Origin: Fremontodendron californicum
Lineage: Eukaryota; Streptophyta; Magnoliopsida; Malvales; Malvaceae
Direction of reading: 5' to 3'
Length of the DNA: 64,000 nucleotides
NCBI GenBank assembly: GCA_030761205.1
Contig: JAULJL010000010.1
Coordinates: forward strand, 31,758,022 to 31,822,021
The translations under genes were made by a program, and so were the position numbers. Below, one piece after another: positions 11,671-21,860 of the stretch. Every line of letters begins with the position of its first letter. The stretch's first letter is position 1. The notes below the pieces were generated by a model, which was not told where the DNA came from, searched no databases, and saw nothing but the letters and a program-made list of their open reading frames with translations.

Positions 11671-11845
11671 CTATGTTACTCGGACTTGGGTGTGAGTATC
11701 AGACACGGGTATGTTCAATTTTTTGTAAGATTTGTATGTATTTGGAAGGTCCTCGGAGGGTCATATCCCCATATCCATGTTCGGATATGCGTCGAACACA
11801 GGTGTCAGATACGGGTATTTCAAGAAAAATAAAAACCCGGTGTTT
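11671..11845 (+). mobile_element. CTATGTT MITE, 3' flank of the epimerase-like gene
   Basis: The left end CTATGTTACTCGGACTTGGG is intact. The right end is damaged after CAAGAAAAATAAAAACCCGG, so its limit is approximate and no target duplication is seen. It lies about 300 bases after the stop codon. Confidence 0.8.
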
Positions 11846-11939
11846 CTAGGGCTTTGCTGATCTTTTACTTCAACAGGTCTTTCAGTTTCTCATTGTCTGC
11901 ATACATCCTTGTAAATTGAAGAATGATATGGCTTACTAT

Positions 11940-12487
11940 TAGGGCTGAGCAAAAAAACCGAGAAAACCGAAAACCGATCCGAACCGTAGTGTTCGGTTCG
12001 GTTTGGTTTTTTTTAATTCGGTTAAAATTCGGTTCGGTTATTAATTCGGTTTATTCGGTTCGGTTTTCGGTTCATAAGTAAAAAAACCGCAATCAATCGA
12101 ACCGAACCGAATTCTATTTTTTAATTGATTTTTTAATTATTTTTATTTTTATAATATAAAAATAAATATTTTATTTCTAAATTAGTGAAAAAAAATTTAA
12201 AATACTATAAAAAAAAAAGACAATTTTTGAAAATTTTAAAAACTAAGATACTTTGATTGTGGAAATAGCATGTTAGGCATAAATAACCTGTTAAAATAGC
12301 ATGTAATAAAGCCCAAAAAATATGGAAAACCGATAACCGAACCGAGATACTACGGTTCGGTTATAACTGATCTTTTGGCTATTGCGGTTCGGTTTCGATT
12401 ACCCATTTGGAAAAACCGAATTCCTCGGTTCGGTTTATAAAATCCGAAATAATCGACCCGAACCGAATCGAACCGAACTCACCTTTA
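11940..12487. mobile_element. hAT-like non-autonomous element, CCGAACC-rich (548 bp)
   Basis: Perfect 8-bp flanks CTTACTAT (11932-11939 and 12488-12495) bound an element starting TAGGGCTGAGC and ending CTCACCTTTA. The ends are imperfect inverted repeats of the YAGGG type. The subterminal arms are dense in CGGTTCGGTT and its complement CCGAACCGA, so the element can fold back. The AT-rich middle has no coding capacity. Confidence 0.82.
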
Positions 12488-12567
12488 CTTACTATGCAGC
12501 ATTCAAGGTCTATTTTAGTGACATGTAAGAGGCAATGAAGAAGTTTGGACACATTTCCATTTCTAGG

Positions 12568-12747
12568 CTATGTTGCTCCGACTCTTTATTTATTTTTTGA
12601 AGTATTCGTATCCGGAACCCGTATCCGATGCATATTCGGACATGGGTATGGGGATATAACCCTCCTAATACATGAAAAAACTTTTTAAAAAATAAAATTG
12701 AACATATCCGTATCCGACACTCACACCTGAGTTTTAAGTAAAATAAG
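12568..12747 (-). mobile_element. CTATGTT MITE between the epimerase and RRP8 genes
   Basis: Begins CTATGTTGCTCCGACTC and ends with a decayed AAAATAAG. Flanking TTCTAGG is repeated at 12561-12567 and 12748-12754. Confidence 0.82.
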
Positions 12748-12928
12748 TTCTAGGAGCTGAGAAGGATATTTACTTCAGTTAATTGACTGTTTAATTCAGT
12801 AAGTTAGATCATTGATTAATTGTTGAATAGCCAACAAATTCTTCTTTAGCACTTGATTGATCAAGGATCATTTAACAGATGCATTGGCAATACAGGTAAA
12901 CAAATAAAACTTAAATGAATTTAAGTAT

Positions 12929-13240
12929 TTGGGATTTTGCAGAAGTTTACCAAAGCCATAAAATCTTGATTCCCATGCCAAGCATGGACTTCTTCCTGAG
13001 ACCAACACAGTTCAAACTGCTTCCCATCATCCAATTTAACTGGAAATGAAAACCCCATTTTTTTGGTTCGAATTCAAGTGCCACGTCCTCTTTCTTTGCC
13101 TCTTCCTTTGGTTGTTTCCTTCTCATGAACTTTCCCATTGGTTTTTTGTCTTCAGCAGCCTTCATCCCATTCTCAGTGTTAGCCTTTTCTTTTGCCATCT
13201 CATCCTTGGCAATGACATTCTCAGCAGTGGTTGCTATTCT
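12929..13240 (-). pseudogene. Unrecognised charged protein fragment, frameshifted
   Basis: The minus strand reads GKFMRRKQPKEEAKKEDVAL and then EFEPK up to a seven-A run (T run at 13058-13064 on the plus strand). Past the run the sensible frame changes by one and reads FPVKLDDGKQFELCWSQEE and VHAWHGNQDFMALV. The amino-acid mix looks like real protein (Lys/Glu-rich linker, then a compact aromatic domain), and upstream codons stay open for only about 13 residues. I do not recognise the family. It is probably a gene fragment left by transposition or decay, with homopolymer slippage. Confidence 0.4.
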
Positions 13241-13395
13241 TCAACTCTTAACAATTTAACACAACAGAATATAAGAAAAGTTTTTGTTGGTTGGAATTTG
13301 AAGAGAAGGATAAGAAACATTTAATTGGTAATTTGGAGGCACTTGCCTACCTTGGTACCAGCATCAGATAAGGGGAGGTTAATTGTGCAAATCAG

Positions 13396-13560
13396 TAAAC
13401 ACGAAACTTAGCTCAGTTGGTTTATGAAGTCATGCTTAAGAGATGACATCCAATAGGTCTGAGGTAAAATAGAAGGAGTTGTAAATGCTGAAATTCGAAT
13501 TTCAAACCTATTGAATGTCATCTTTTAAAAGTGATTGCATGAACTGATTGGGTTAAGCTC
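13396..13560. mobile_element. tRNA-related SINE-like repeat, inverted pair
   Basis: Two related halves face each other. The plus half starts CTTAGCTCAGTTGG, a good Pol III A box. The minus half reads TTAACCCAATCAGTTCATGC from the right end. Both share GATGACATYCAATAGGT, so the piece can form a long hairpin. Single halves of the same family occur at 16.5, 38.5 and 54.1 kb. Confidence 0.6.
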
Positions 13561-14055
13561 AAGTTGAAAGGCTCACTGTTTTGCAATGCTGACTCGTCTG
13601 AAAATGTGTGAAGTTAAACAAATGGCATGTTTACAACTTCATGAAATCTGAAAATCTACCAAAAAGCTCTTTGAGTTTACATTGCAATAGAGGAGAAGAA
13701 AAAAAAAAAAAAAACCCTTTGATGGAATCCATTTCATCCATTAAGGGTACTTCTTTAACATTAAAATCTTTCGATTAAAAAAAAAAGATTCTTATATGAA
13801 TTATATATAACATTAAAATCTTGGAAGGGCCTTTTGCTGTGAACTTTGGCCTTCAAAAACTGGCCAAAATTCATACCCAGGCCAACCTAATTTCATTTTT
13901 CTTCAAAACAAAAACCAATGTGTCTAAGAATGGCCCAAAACAGTCCAATTCCTCTGCAAAAACCCGTGCCCAATTCTTCTGCAAAAATCCCTTGACTTAA
14001 AACAAACAGAGCAAAAGATTTTGGACGCTGTCGAAAACAGAGGAGGAAACCAGAC

Positions 14056-16930
14056 ATGATGAAAGAGGGACAAAGCAGAAAGAGGAAAAGGGCAAGACAC
14101 AAGAAACCTCAAAAAACCCAAGAATCTTTGCAACCAAAACACTCAACAAAACATCACAAAAAGACCCATCAACAAAAAAACCATTCCCATCAATCTTCTG
14201 CTTCTTCAAAGTCTCCCAAGTCTTCTTCTTCTTCTTTCAATTCCTCTAGTTTTCTTGATAAGGTTACTTTCTATATGTATTTTACATATATATTATATAT
14301 AAAAAAGTATGTAAAATTGGATTCTTTCTTTTGGGATTAATTTGAATATGCAGATGAGAGCAAGGTTGGCTGGTGGGCATTTTAGGATGATCAATGAAAA
14401 GTTCTACACTTGCACGTTTTTTTTTCTCTCTTTTTACTTCTCTTTTATTTGAATTTTAGTTAAGTGTTGATTTTGCTAAAGTGCAAAGGAGAGAAAGAGA
14501 GAAATTTTTTTTCTTGGTCTTAAGTTATGTATAAGCTGTGCTTTATATTATTTTAGTTAATTTTGTAGTTGAAATTGTAGCTTAGTTACTTGGTAATGCA
14601 AATTCAGCTTCTTTTCTTATGTTTTCTTAGAGGTAAAGAAGCACTGGACTATTTCAAAGAAGACCCAGAATTGTTTGATATGGTAAAGCTTTAAAATTAT
14701 AACTATTTTTCAATTTAGCTTCTGTCTAATTTTCAATGCATTCCCTGAGTTTACCTGTCTTTTTATGTTTTCTTGTGATAACAATTTGCTTCTGAAATTG
14801 AATCCTTAGCTTCCAAACTTTTTTAGACTGCTCACAGGCTCAGCTGCGATATCTTCGAGTAGGATCTTTACATTGAATTATTTGTTATGCTTGTGCATGG
14901 CCTAATCGATGTTGAATTATTTTTCTTATGTAACTTTGTTGATGTATCTAAATTGCCTTCTGTTTCCTTTAGTTGTTATTCGTTGTTCATGAATGGTAGA
15001 TCTAACCAATGTCCTAAAGTAGGATTATTTAAGTGGTTTAGTCTTATATTGAAGCTGCGTTTTGGACTTATTCATTTCACTCACCTGGCAGTACCATACA
15101 GGATATCAAGAGCAAATGTCGCATTGGCCTGAGCAGACAGTCAATATAATCATAAAATGGCTGAAGGATTGTAGTTCTTCTTTAATAGTAGCTGATTTTG
15201 GCTGTGGTGAGAATTTGCTTAACTGGATTTCCCATTTTGTATTGCGATGATGATAATTTGTTGAACTCATAATCATGATAAATGTTTAACAAGATCTGTT
15301 ATATCTTGTTTTGGCTGTTCTATCATTGTCATCCTGCTCAATTTTGTCTCAGGTGATGTGCGCCTTGCAAAAAATGTGAAGAATAAAGTTTTCTCCTTTG
15401 ATCTTGTCTCGAATGATCCTTCAGTAATTGCTTGTGATATGTCAAATGTATGCCCCTTCTTCATCCCTTATATGAGCTTGTTAGATCACAGTTATTGAAC
15501 GAGCCTTGATGTCATCACTGAGTGCTATTACATAATTTTGATCCATCAGTCGGTATACTGCATATACTATCAGTCTATGTTGCTCCAACTCTTCAATTTT
15601 CGTGAAGTACCCGTGTCCGACGCATATCCGGACATGGGTATGAGGATATGATCCTCCAATGACCCTCCAAATACATGAAAATCTAGGAAAAATTAAATAT
15701 TTCTGTGTCGGACACTCACACCCGAGTCCGAGTAACATAGCTATCAGTTATAAAGCATTTGTAGAGAAAACTATTGTCTGCTACTATCAGTTGCCAAATT
15801 TTAAACTGGTTCAGTAGGATACTATACTAGCAAATGCGGAGTTTAATTACCTTTTAAAAAGAAAGAAAACATAAGTATTAAGTAGCAAATGGCTCAGTTT
15901 GTTGGTTTCATTTTCTACAATGAGTGCATACTGATATATGGATCAGAGAGAAAATTTTAAGAATCTCCGCATGTGTGCACGAGCGCGAATGTTTGAGTGC
16001 ACAAAGTGTTGGATGCTTTCAAAGTAGTAACCAATTGTCTTAAAATTTTGCTGGCAGACACCACTTCATCCTTCCTCGGAGATGTTGCTGTCTTTTGCCT
16101 TTCATTGATGGGGACTAACTATGCTAGTTACCTTCAGGAAGCATATAGAGTTCTTAAGCCAAGGTTTGGCTGAGCTTAAAATATTGTTTAATGCTTGTTG
16201 TTACCCTTTTTTGATGAGTTTTCGATTAATAAACCGACTTTTTTTTTTTTTCTGGTTCTTTGTAGTGGTTGGCTTTTGATAGCAGAGGTGAAGAGCAGAT
16301 TTGATCCTAATAATGGAGGAGCAGACCCAAATAGGTTTTCAAAAGCTGTTTGTGAGATAGGATTTACCTATGCATTGAAGGTTGTAATGTTCTTTTATTT
16401 ACATCAATGCAACCCTTTTATCCTTTTTTTTTATATACAAAGGAAGCTGCAGTCTGGGAATAGGAGAAGGGATTGCAGATGCTGAGATTCGAACCTCAGA
16501 CTTATAGAATGTCACATTTTAAGAGTGGCTGCATGAACCAACTGGGCTAAATCCCGGGTTCACAACCCTTTATCCTTTGCTAACTCATTCACATTATGTG
16601 CAGGATTTCTCAAATAATATATTTGTTTTATTATACTTCAAGAAAAAGGTCAGTAACCTTTAATGAAAGGATTTGGCTCTTTTCTCCTACTAAATGTCAC
16701 TGACATTACATGCATGACAGGAATTTATGTAGTTTCATGCCCCATTGTCCTTAATCTCTGTTTATATTTTCTTGAATTTATGTAGTTTCATTCATGCCCC
16801 ATTGCTCCTTAAATCTCTGTTTATATTTTCCAATCTCTGTTTATATTTTCCTTTGTAGGAGAAGCAAAGCTCAAATGGGAGGGAAATTGAATGGCCAGAG
16901 CTGAAGCCTTGTATATACAAGCGTCGTTGA
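14056..16930 (+). CDS. RRP8: Ribosomal RNA-processing protein 8 (RRP8), frameshifted in exon 6
   Basis: RRP8 is a nucleolar SAM-dependent methyltransferase that makes m1A in large-subunit rRNA. Nine exons: 14056-14262, 14354-14415, 14631-14682, 15092-15206, 15353-15447, 16058-16163, 16266-16380, 16604-16648, 16859-16930. The N-terminal 69 residues are basic and Ser-rich (nucleolar type). The Rossmann motif VADFGCGDV is at 140-148. Later blocks are AVFCLSLMGTNYASYL, RVLKPSGWLLIAEVKSRFDP and the C-terminal EIEWPELKPCIYKRR. One base is missing in exon 6 after TPLHPSS (about 16079). As written, the frame hits TGA at 16106-16108 and truncates the protein at about 193 residues. With that gap ignored, all other exons are intact and in frame. 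This is either a young pseudogene or a sequence error. Confidence 0.87.
15575..15740 (-). mobile_element. CTATGTT MITE, RRP8 intron 5
   Basis: A 166-bp element with perfect 8-bp flanks CTATCAGT (15567-15574 and 15741-15748). It is the shortest complete copy seen. Ends are CTATGTTGCTCCAACTC and GAGTCCGAGTAACATAG. Confidence 0.9.
16440..16556 (-). mobile_element. tRNA-related SINE-like repeat, RRP8 intron 7
   Basis: The minus strand carries TTTAGCCCAGTTGG (A box) and, about 60 bases on, GGTTCGAATCTCAG (B box), then a tRNA-unrelated tail ending near CAGACTGCAGCTTCC. It is the best-preserved copy of the family. Confidence 0.65.
16721..16851 (+). repeat. 53-bp tandem duplication at the RRP8 intron 8 acceptor
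   Basis: GAATTTATGTAGTTTCAT through TCTCTGTTTATATTTTC occurs at 16721-16773 and again from 16774. A third partial AATCTCTGTTTATATTTTCC ends just before the acceptor TTTGTAG (16852-16858). The polypyrimidine region of the acceptor has thus been multiplied. Confidence 0.8.
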
Positions 16931-17237
16931 GATTAAAAGGCTCATTATTTGCTGTGATAAGTCAAGCTTGTTGTCAATCCTAGATCGACATAATGTAATG
17001 TTAGGCCACATTTCAGCATCTGTTTTTTTTTTTTTTTTTTTAATTTGAGTTTACCAGAGATTGAGACTTGATCATCAGAAAAACGAACTCTTAAAATAAA
17101 AGGGAGATATGGGTTTTTCTTGGCTTTGTTTCCCTCCTCTTTTCGGATCATGGGTCATCACTAATCTTCAACAGACTCGATTCTTTCAACATTTTGGGCT
17201 GGTTGGGACTCATTTCCAGCAATTTGTGGGTTTCACC

Positions 17238-17618
17238 TAGGGATGTAAACGAGACACCTGTGTTTGTAAGCTATTTGGATTCGACTCGAAAAAAAATTCG
17301 AATTCGGCTCGGTCATTGTCGAGTCGAGCTCGAACAACTTGAGCTATCGAGCGAGCCGAATTCGAGTATCTTAATACTTGACTCGAGTAGCTTGAGAGCT
17401 TAATCGAGTTTTTTTATTTTTTTAATTAATATTGAAGAATCTCAATTCGAACTTGAGTACAAATAATCGAGTTTGAAGTCGAGTATGAAAATCGAGCTTA
17501 TTTTTTACTAAGTAAACGAGCTTAATCGAGCGAGCTCAAACAGTTTGATTTTTATCTCGAATCGAGCTCGAACTTTAAAAATGAAACTTGATCGAGCTTG
17601 AAGCTCGATTACACCCTA
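17238..17618. mobile_element. hAT-like non-autonomous element, CGAGCTCG-rich (381 bp)
   Basis: Starts TAGGGATGTAAACGAG and ends CTCGATTACACCCTA, imperfect inverted repeats. TTTCACC flanks both sides (17231-17237 and 17619-17625), one base short of the usual 8-bp duplication. The body is full of palindromic words such as TCGAGCTCGA, giving strong foldback potential. No coding capacity. Confidence 0.75.
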
Positions 17619-18021
17619 TTTCACCAGCTCAAACTTAATCGGCCAAGAAAAACTGAAAAAGCCCAAGTGTGTTAATGCAGATTAAAATTGATTCTTTCAA
17701 CAGTTTGGGCTTTTAGTGGTCCTAATTTCTAGCATTTTGTGGGCTAAAGCAGGCTCAGAATCGTGGTCCAAGCAAAGCTAAAAAAGCCCAAGTCTCTCAA
17801 TGAAGATTATCGTTCGTCGGTTCTTCCAACAGTTTGGTCTGGGATGAGCCTCGTTTCCAGTATTTTTGTGGGCTTATCCAGGCCAAGCAAAATTGAAAAA
17901 GCTCAAGTTAAGGCTTGGATTCTTACTACATTATGAGCTGGGATCAGCCTCATTTCCAGCGTTTGGTTTGGGCCAATGTAGGCTAGAAGGAAACGGAAGA
18001 GGCCCAATGTCCTTTCACTGC

Positions 18022-18034
18022 AAAAAAAAAAAAA
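18022..18034 (-). terminator. RNA polymerase III terminator of tRNA-Asp
   Basis: A run of 13 A on the plus strand is a 13-T run in the direction of tRNA transcription, three bases past the mature 3' end. Four or more T suffice for Pol III termination. Confidence 0.85.
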
Positions 18035-18037
18035 GGA

Positions 18038-18109
18038 CGCCGTTGCCGGGGATCGAACCCGGGTCACCCGCGTGACAGGCGGGAATACTTACCACTATAC
18101 TACAACGAC
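18038..18109 (-). tRNA. tRNA-Asp (GUC)
   Basis: The minus strand gives a 72-nt cloverleaf without intron. The acceptor arm GTCGTTG pairs with CAACGGC (one G-T pair) and the discriminator is G. The D arm contains TAGTATAGTGG (A box). The anticodon arm CCGCCTGTCACGCGG holds anticodon GTC. The T arm is GGGTTCGATCCCC (B box). CCA is not encoded, as expected for a eukaryotic gene. Body, arms and terminator all look functional. It is transcribed toward the 3' end of RRP8, about 1.1 kb away. Confidence 0.97.
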
Positions 18110-18268
18110 TTCTATGAAAGTTGGCCACCATATTATTAATTACATTTAGCTACCATGTTAAAAGCATTCTTTCGTGGTTGGACCGGTTATGAAGAATTAA
18201 TGCGAAGCAGAAGCTCCCCAAAGACAAAGTTCAAGTTTTGAGCTCTTTTATTGTCTCACTTAACCTGT

Positions 18269-18436
18269 TTATGTTATCCAAATTTTTTATTTTTCTTAAA
18301 GTATTTGTGTCGATACCTATGTCCTACATTTATTCGAACATATGTATGAGTTATAATTCTCCAAATATATGAAAGAATTTTAAAAAAATTGAGCATACCC
18401 GTATCCGATACTTATCTTCGAGTCCGGATAACATAA
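18269..18436 (-). mobile_element. Diverged CTATGTT MITE
   Basis: Begins TTATGTTATCC and ends GAGTCCGGATAACATAA, with the internal CCGTATCCGATACTTA block. No clear target duplication, so it is an older copy. Confidence 0.7.
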
Positions 18437-18737
18437 CTTCTTAGTGCTAAAACTTGTTTTGCTTTCAGTGGCATAGTGAGTTTGTTCTTTCTCGATATGT
18501 AATCTGAAGTGTGAAATGTTAAATTTCATTCTTGTCTTGTGTGAGTATAAATATATATATATATATATTTTTTAAGCTCTGCCTTTACAAAATTTCTTTT
18601 TTTTAGATTAAGAGCAAACTCATCTAATCTTTCAATTGTCTTTTTTTTCCCTATCATTGTATTTTTTTTCTCCCAAATGAAGAAAAATTATCTACCTTAG
18701 AACACTAATTTCCAGAACACAAAAAATTAGTAATAAT

Positions 18738-18830
18738 TTATGTTACTCGGATTTGGGTTAGTGTCGGATACGAATATGTATTTGATACAATATTTTCAAT
18801 TTTAATATTTTTTATATATATTTAAAAAAA
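18738..18830 (+). mobile_element. Partial CTATGTT MITE
   Basis: The left end TTATGTTACTCGGATTTGGG and the following AGTGTCGGATACGAATATG are recognisable. The rest is lost or decayed into an AT-rich tail. It lies about 300 bases upstream of the CRM-domain pseudogene start. Confidence 0.65.
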
Positions 18831-19615
18831 TGTTTAAAATAAATAAATGAAAAATCAAAGTCAATTTCCTTTGAGTATTAGTGGTAATGGGAGTCAGTCA
18901 GTGAATTGAAACGAGGTCGTTTAAGGCATTATCGACATTATATCCAACTGTTAGTTATATCAGTAAATTAATGGTTGTCCCTCTCGTTAAGCAGAAATAG
19001 AGGGGAAAAAAAACCAAAACCCTGAAAACACTTCTTCATAAGTCATAATCATTCCATTTCGGCAAACCACCATGAAATCAAAGAACTGATATCAGAGGGA
19101 AGAAAAAGGAGAGTTTTTTATTAACAGATTAAATGTTTGCTGCTAGGAATCTTCAAAAACTTTGCTTGAGGACTCTGTCTTCTCTGCTCCAATCAAATCC
19201 CCACAGGTACATTTTCTCTTTTTTTTTCCCCAATAAATAAGACTAAATTAAACTCTGGGTATTGTTTTTCCTGTTATTTTATTAGTTCCCATCAATGAAA
19301 CCTTTGATCTATTACAGCTTTGTTGTTCAGTTTCAGTTCCCTTTACATTGGAAAAGAGCATTTGATTAGTTTTTCCTTATTATTTTGGGTTTTATTCGTA
19401 TGCTTTAGTTTGATTCTTGATGGAATTTAACAATTTCTGTTTTGTTAGTAGTAAAAAGTGGGATTTATTTTCAAAATAAACTCTTTTTTTTTGGGGGGGG
19501 GGGAGATTGGTAGTGGGGACTGGGGTGTTTATGCTCTATTCTTCTATTTATTTGCTTGAGTTTTTTTTTTTTAATTGAAATGCAGGTATGTTGTGGCTTT
19601 TAAGTAGAGGTGGCA

Positions 19616-19960
19616 ATTGGGCGGGTTCGGGCGGGTTCGGGTCGGGTTCATTCGGGTTCGAGTTCATTCGGGTTCGGGTTCATTCGGGTTCGGGCTCATT
19701 CGGGTTCGGGTCCATCCGGGTTCGGGCTCATTCGGGTTCGGGTCCATCCGGGTTCGGGCTCATTCGGGTTCGGGCCCATTCGGGTTCGGGCTCATTCGGG
19801 TTCGGGTCCATTCGGGTTCGGGCCCATTCGGGTTCGGGCCCATTCGGGTTCGGGTTCGGGTTCGGTCTGGGTTCGGGTTTGGTCTGGGTTCGGGTATGTT
19901 TTACATCATTTTCAGTCTGGGTCCATTCGGGTTCGGACCCATTCGGCTTTGGGCCTAGAT
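19616..19960 (+). repeat. 16-bp minisatellite, left array
   Basis: About 15 or more tandem copies of CATTCGGGTTCGGGYY. Because 16 is not a multiple of 3, all frames stay open and give RVRAHSGSG-like ORFs that are not proteins. GC-rich against an AT-rich background. Confidence 0.9.
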
Positions 19961-19999
19961 CTAGGTCATTCTGGGTATTTTTTGAAGAATCTAAGGTTA

Positions 20000-21430
20000 A
20001 AAAGGGAAAGAAGAGAGAAAGAGGAACAGTTTGGGCTAATTTCGGAAGTGATCGGCCGCCGGCGAACGACGGCCGACGACGATGGACGGTGGACGGTGCG
20101 GTGGTTCGGCATCGGTTTCTGGGTTGGGGGTGGTTTTTGGGATTTTGGGGGTTGAACACTTAGAGAGATGAGGGAGGAAAGAGAGAGAAAAAAAAGAAGG
20201 GGTTTTATAACCCCTGGAGCGGGTCGCGGTGACCGGCGCGTCGACCCATGGGTCGACCTGGGGTCCGCGCACCCGACCCGCTCCCTGGAGCGGGTCGCGT
20301 CGACCCGCGGGTCGACCCGAGGTCCGCGCACCCGACCCGCTTCAGGTAAAAAAAAAACGGAAATAAAATTCTCTACAAACGGATTTCTTTCTCGGGATGG
20401 TCGGAGCATCAATCGTTCTTTGAAATGGTCCGAGTAAGAATAGTAATCGAAATACTATCGAAAAGGAGTGATTCGAGAATTATTCTTACATAGACAATGT
20501 CTTTTATTTCTGAAATAATTATTAAAAGCATTTTAATTTACTTTTCAAAAAGAAAAAAGGTTTTAAGAAATGTGAATTACCGACGACGGAATTCAAAGGA
20601 CGTCACGGTAGTGATTCCTAAGATATCTTGAGGTGAGAGAATTTCGTTAAATATCACCACGAGTGGTGGGAGTATTTAGCAACAAGCTCAATACAAAAAT
20701 TCATAAAAAGATGGAAATAATAAAAATGAATAAATAGTGAATGTTATCCGCTCGATATGTGGCCATGCTCGTGTTTTTAACATTATGATTTGCATTTTTA
20801 ATCTTATAGTTCGGTATTTAATCATACGTCTTATATGCTAAGTCGTGTGCATCCGATATTTAAATATTCGCATCATACGCATTTAAATAAAAAAAAATGG
20901 ATGTAAATTGCCGACGACGGAATTCGAAGGATATCACGGTTGTGATTCCTAAGATATCTCGAGGTGAGAAGATCTCGTTAAATACCACCAAGAGTGTTGG
21001 GAATATTTAATGAGTATTTTCGATAACAAATTTATGTTCACTTTCGTTTTTAAAAAAAATAATAATAACAGTTCCAAAAATTCAAAAAATAATAAACATG
21101 TTTTTTTTTTAAAAAATAAAATAAAAATAAAAGAGAATTATTTTTAAATAGCGATGTCAAGTCCATTAAATCGAGATTTAAGATAACACGTGATTAAATG
21201 GTACCGTTTTCTAAACGGGCGTTGCGGGGGTGCTAATCCTTCCCCGCACGTAACCGACTCCCGAACCCAATTATGTTTTACTCTCTGGTTCAAAGCGCGG
21301 ACTTCGAAATTGGTTTTACAAAATGTTTTAATTAATTTTAAAATATTTTACTAAAACCGGTTTTAATAGGTGGCCAATCACACCTAGCAAAAAAGATTGG
21401 TGGCGACTCCATTTGTGTTTTCAAAAAAGT
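20000..21430 (+). mobile_element. LTR-retrotransposon remnant nested in the hAT-like element
   Basis: A leader-like GA-rich segment with TTTTATAACCCC (about 20200-20215) is followed by two near-identical GC-rich blocks, each about 65 bp (GGAGCGGGTCGCG to CACCCGACCCGCT, 20215-20342). Next come two copies of CCGACGACGGAATTC (20580 and 20911 regions), then CTAATCCTTCCCCGCACGTA, and finally TTGGTGGCGACTCC (21397-21410). The last two motifs are typical of LTR ends and primer sites of Ogre/Tat-like Ty3/gypsy elements. The internal coding region is absent. Limits are approximate. Confidence 0.5.
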
Positions 21431-21579
21431 CTTAGCGGACGAAAAACCGTTATGACATATATATAATATATTAAATTTTAATTAAATTATTAAAAAAATT
21501 AGAATAAAATTAATAATTAAAGTTATTGCTTTGTAAAAAAAAAATAATTGAAATTTGATTATTTTTGTTTTTAGTATTA

Positions 21580-21860
21580 AATTCGGGTTCGGGTTCGGGC
21601 CGGTCTCGGGTTCGGGTCCATTCGGGTTCGGGTTCATTCGGGTTCGGGCTCATTCGGGTTCGGGCCCATTCGGGTTCGGGTCCATTCGGGTTCGGGTCCA
21701 TTCGGGTTCGGGCCCATTCGGATTTGGGTCCATTCGGGTTCGGGCCCATTCGAGTTCGGGCTTTTTCGGGTTCGGGTTTTTGACTTTTTGATCAAATCGG
21801 GTTTGGGCGGGTTCGGGTTCGGGTTTTTCTGGGCGGGTTTTCGGGTTCGGGTTCATTTTG
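21580..21860 (+). repeat. 16-bp minisatellite, right array
   Basis: The same CATTCGGGTTCGGGYY unit as the left array and in the same orientation. This suggests one original array later split by the retrotransposon-like segment. Confidence 0.88.

Noticed and set aside
19616..19960. Regular short repeats reminiscent of a CRISPR array
   Set aside because: The units are contiguous with no unique spacers, the context is a plant transposon, and there are no cas genes.
19588..20163. Long overlapping ORFs on both strands encoding RVRAHSGSG-type repeats
   Set aside because: They are the by-product of a 16-bp minisatellite that is open in all frames. No start context or splice structure supports a protein.
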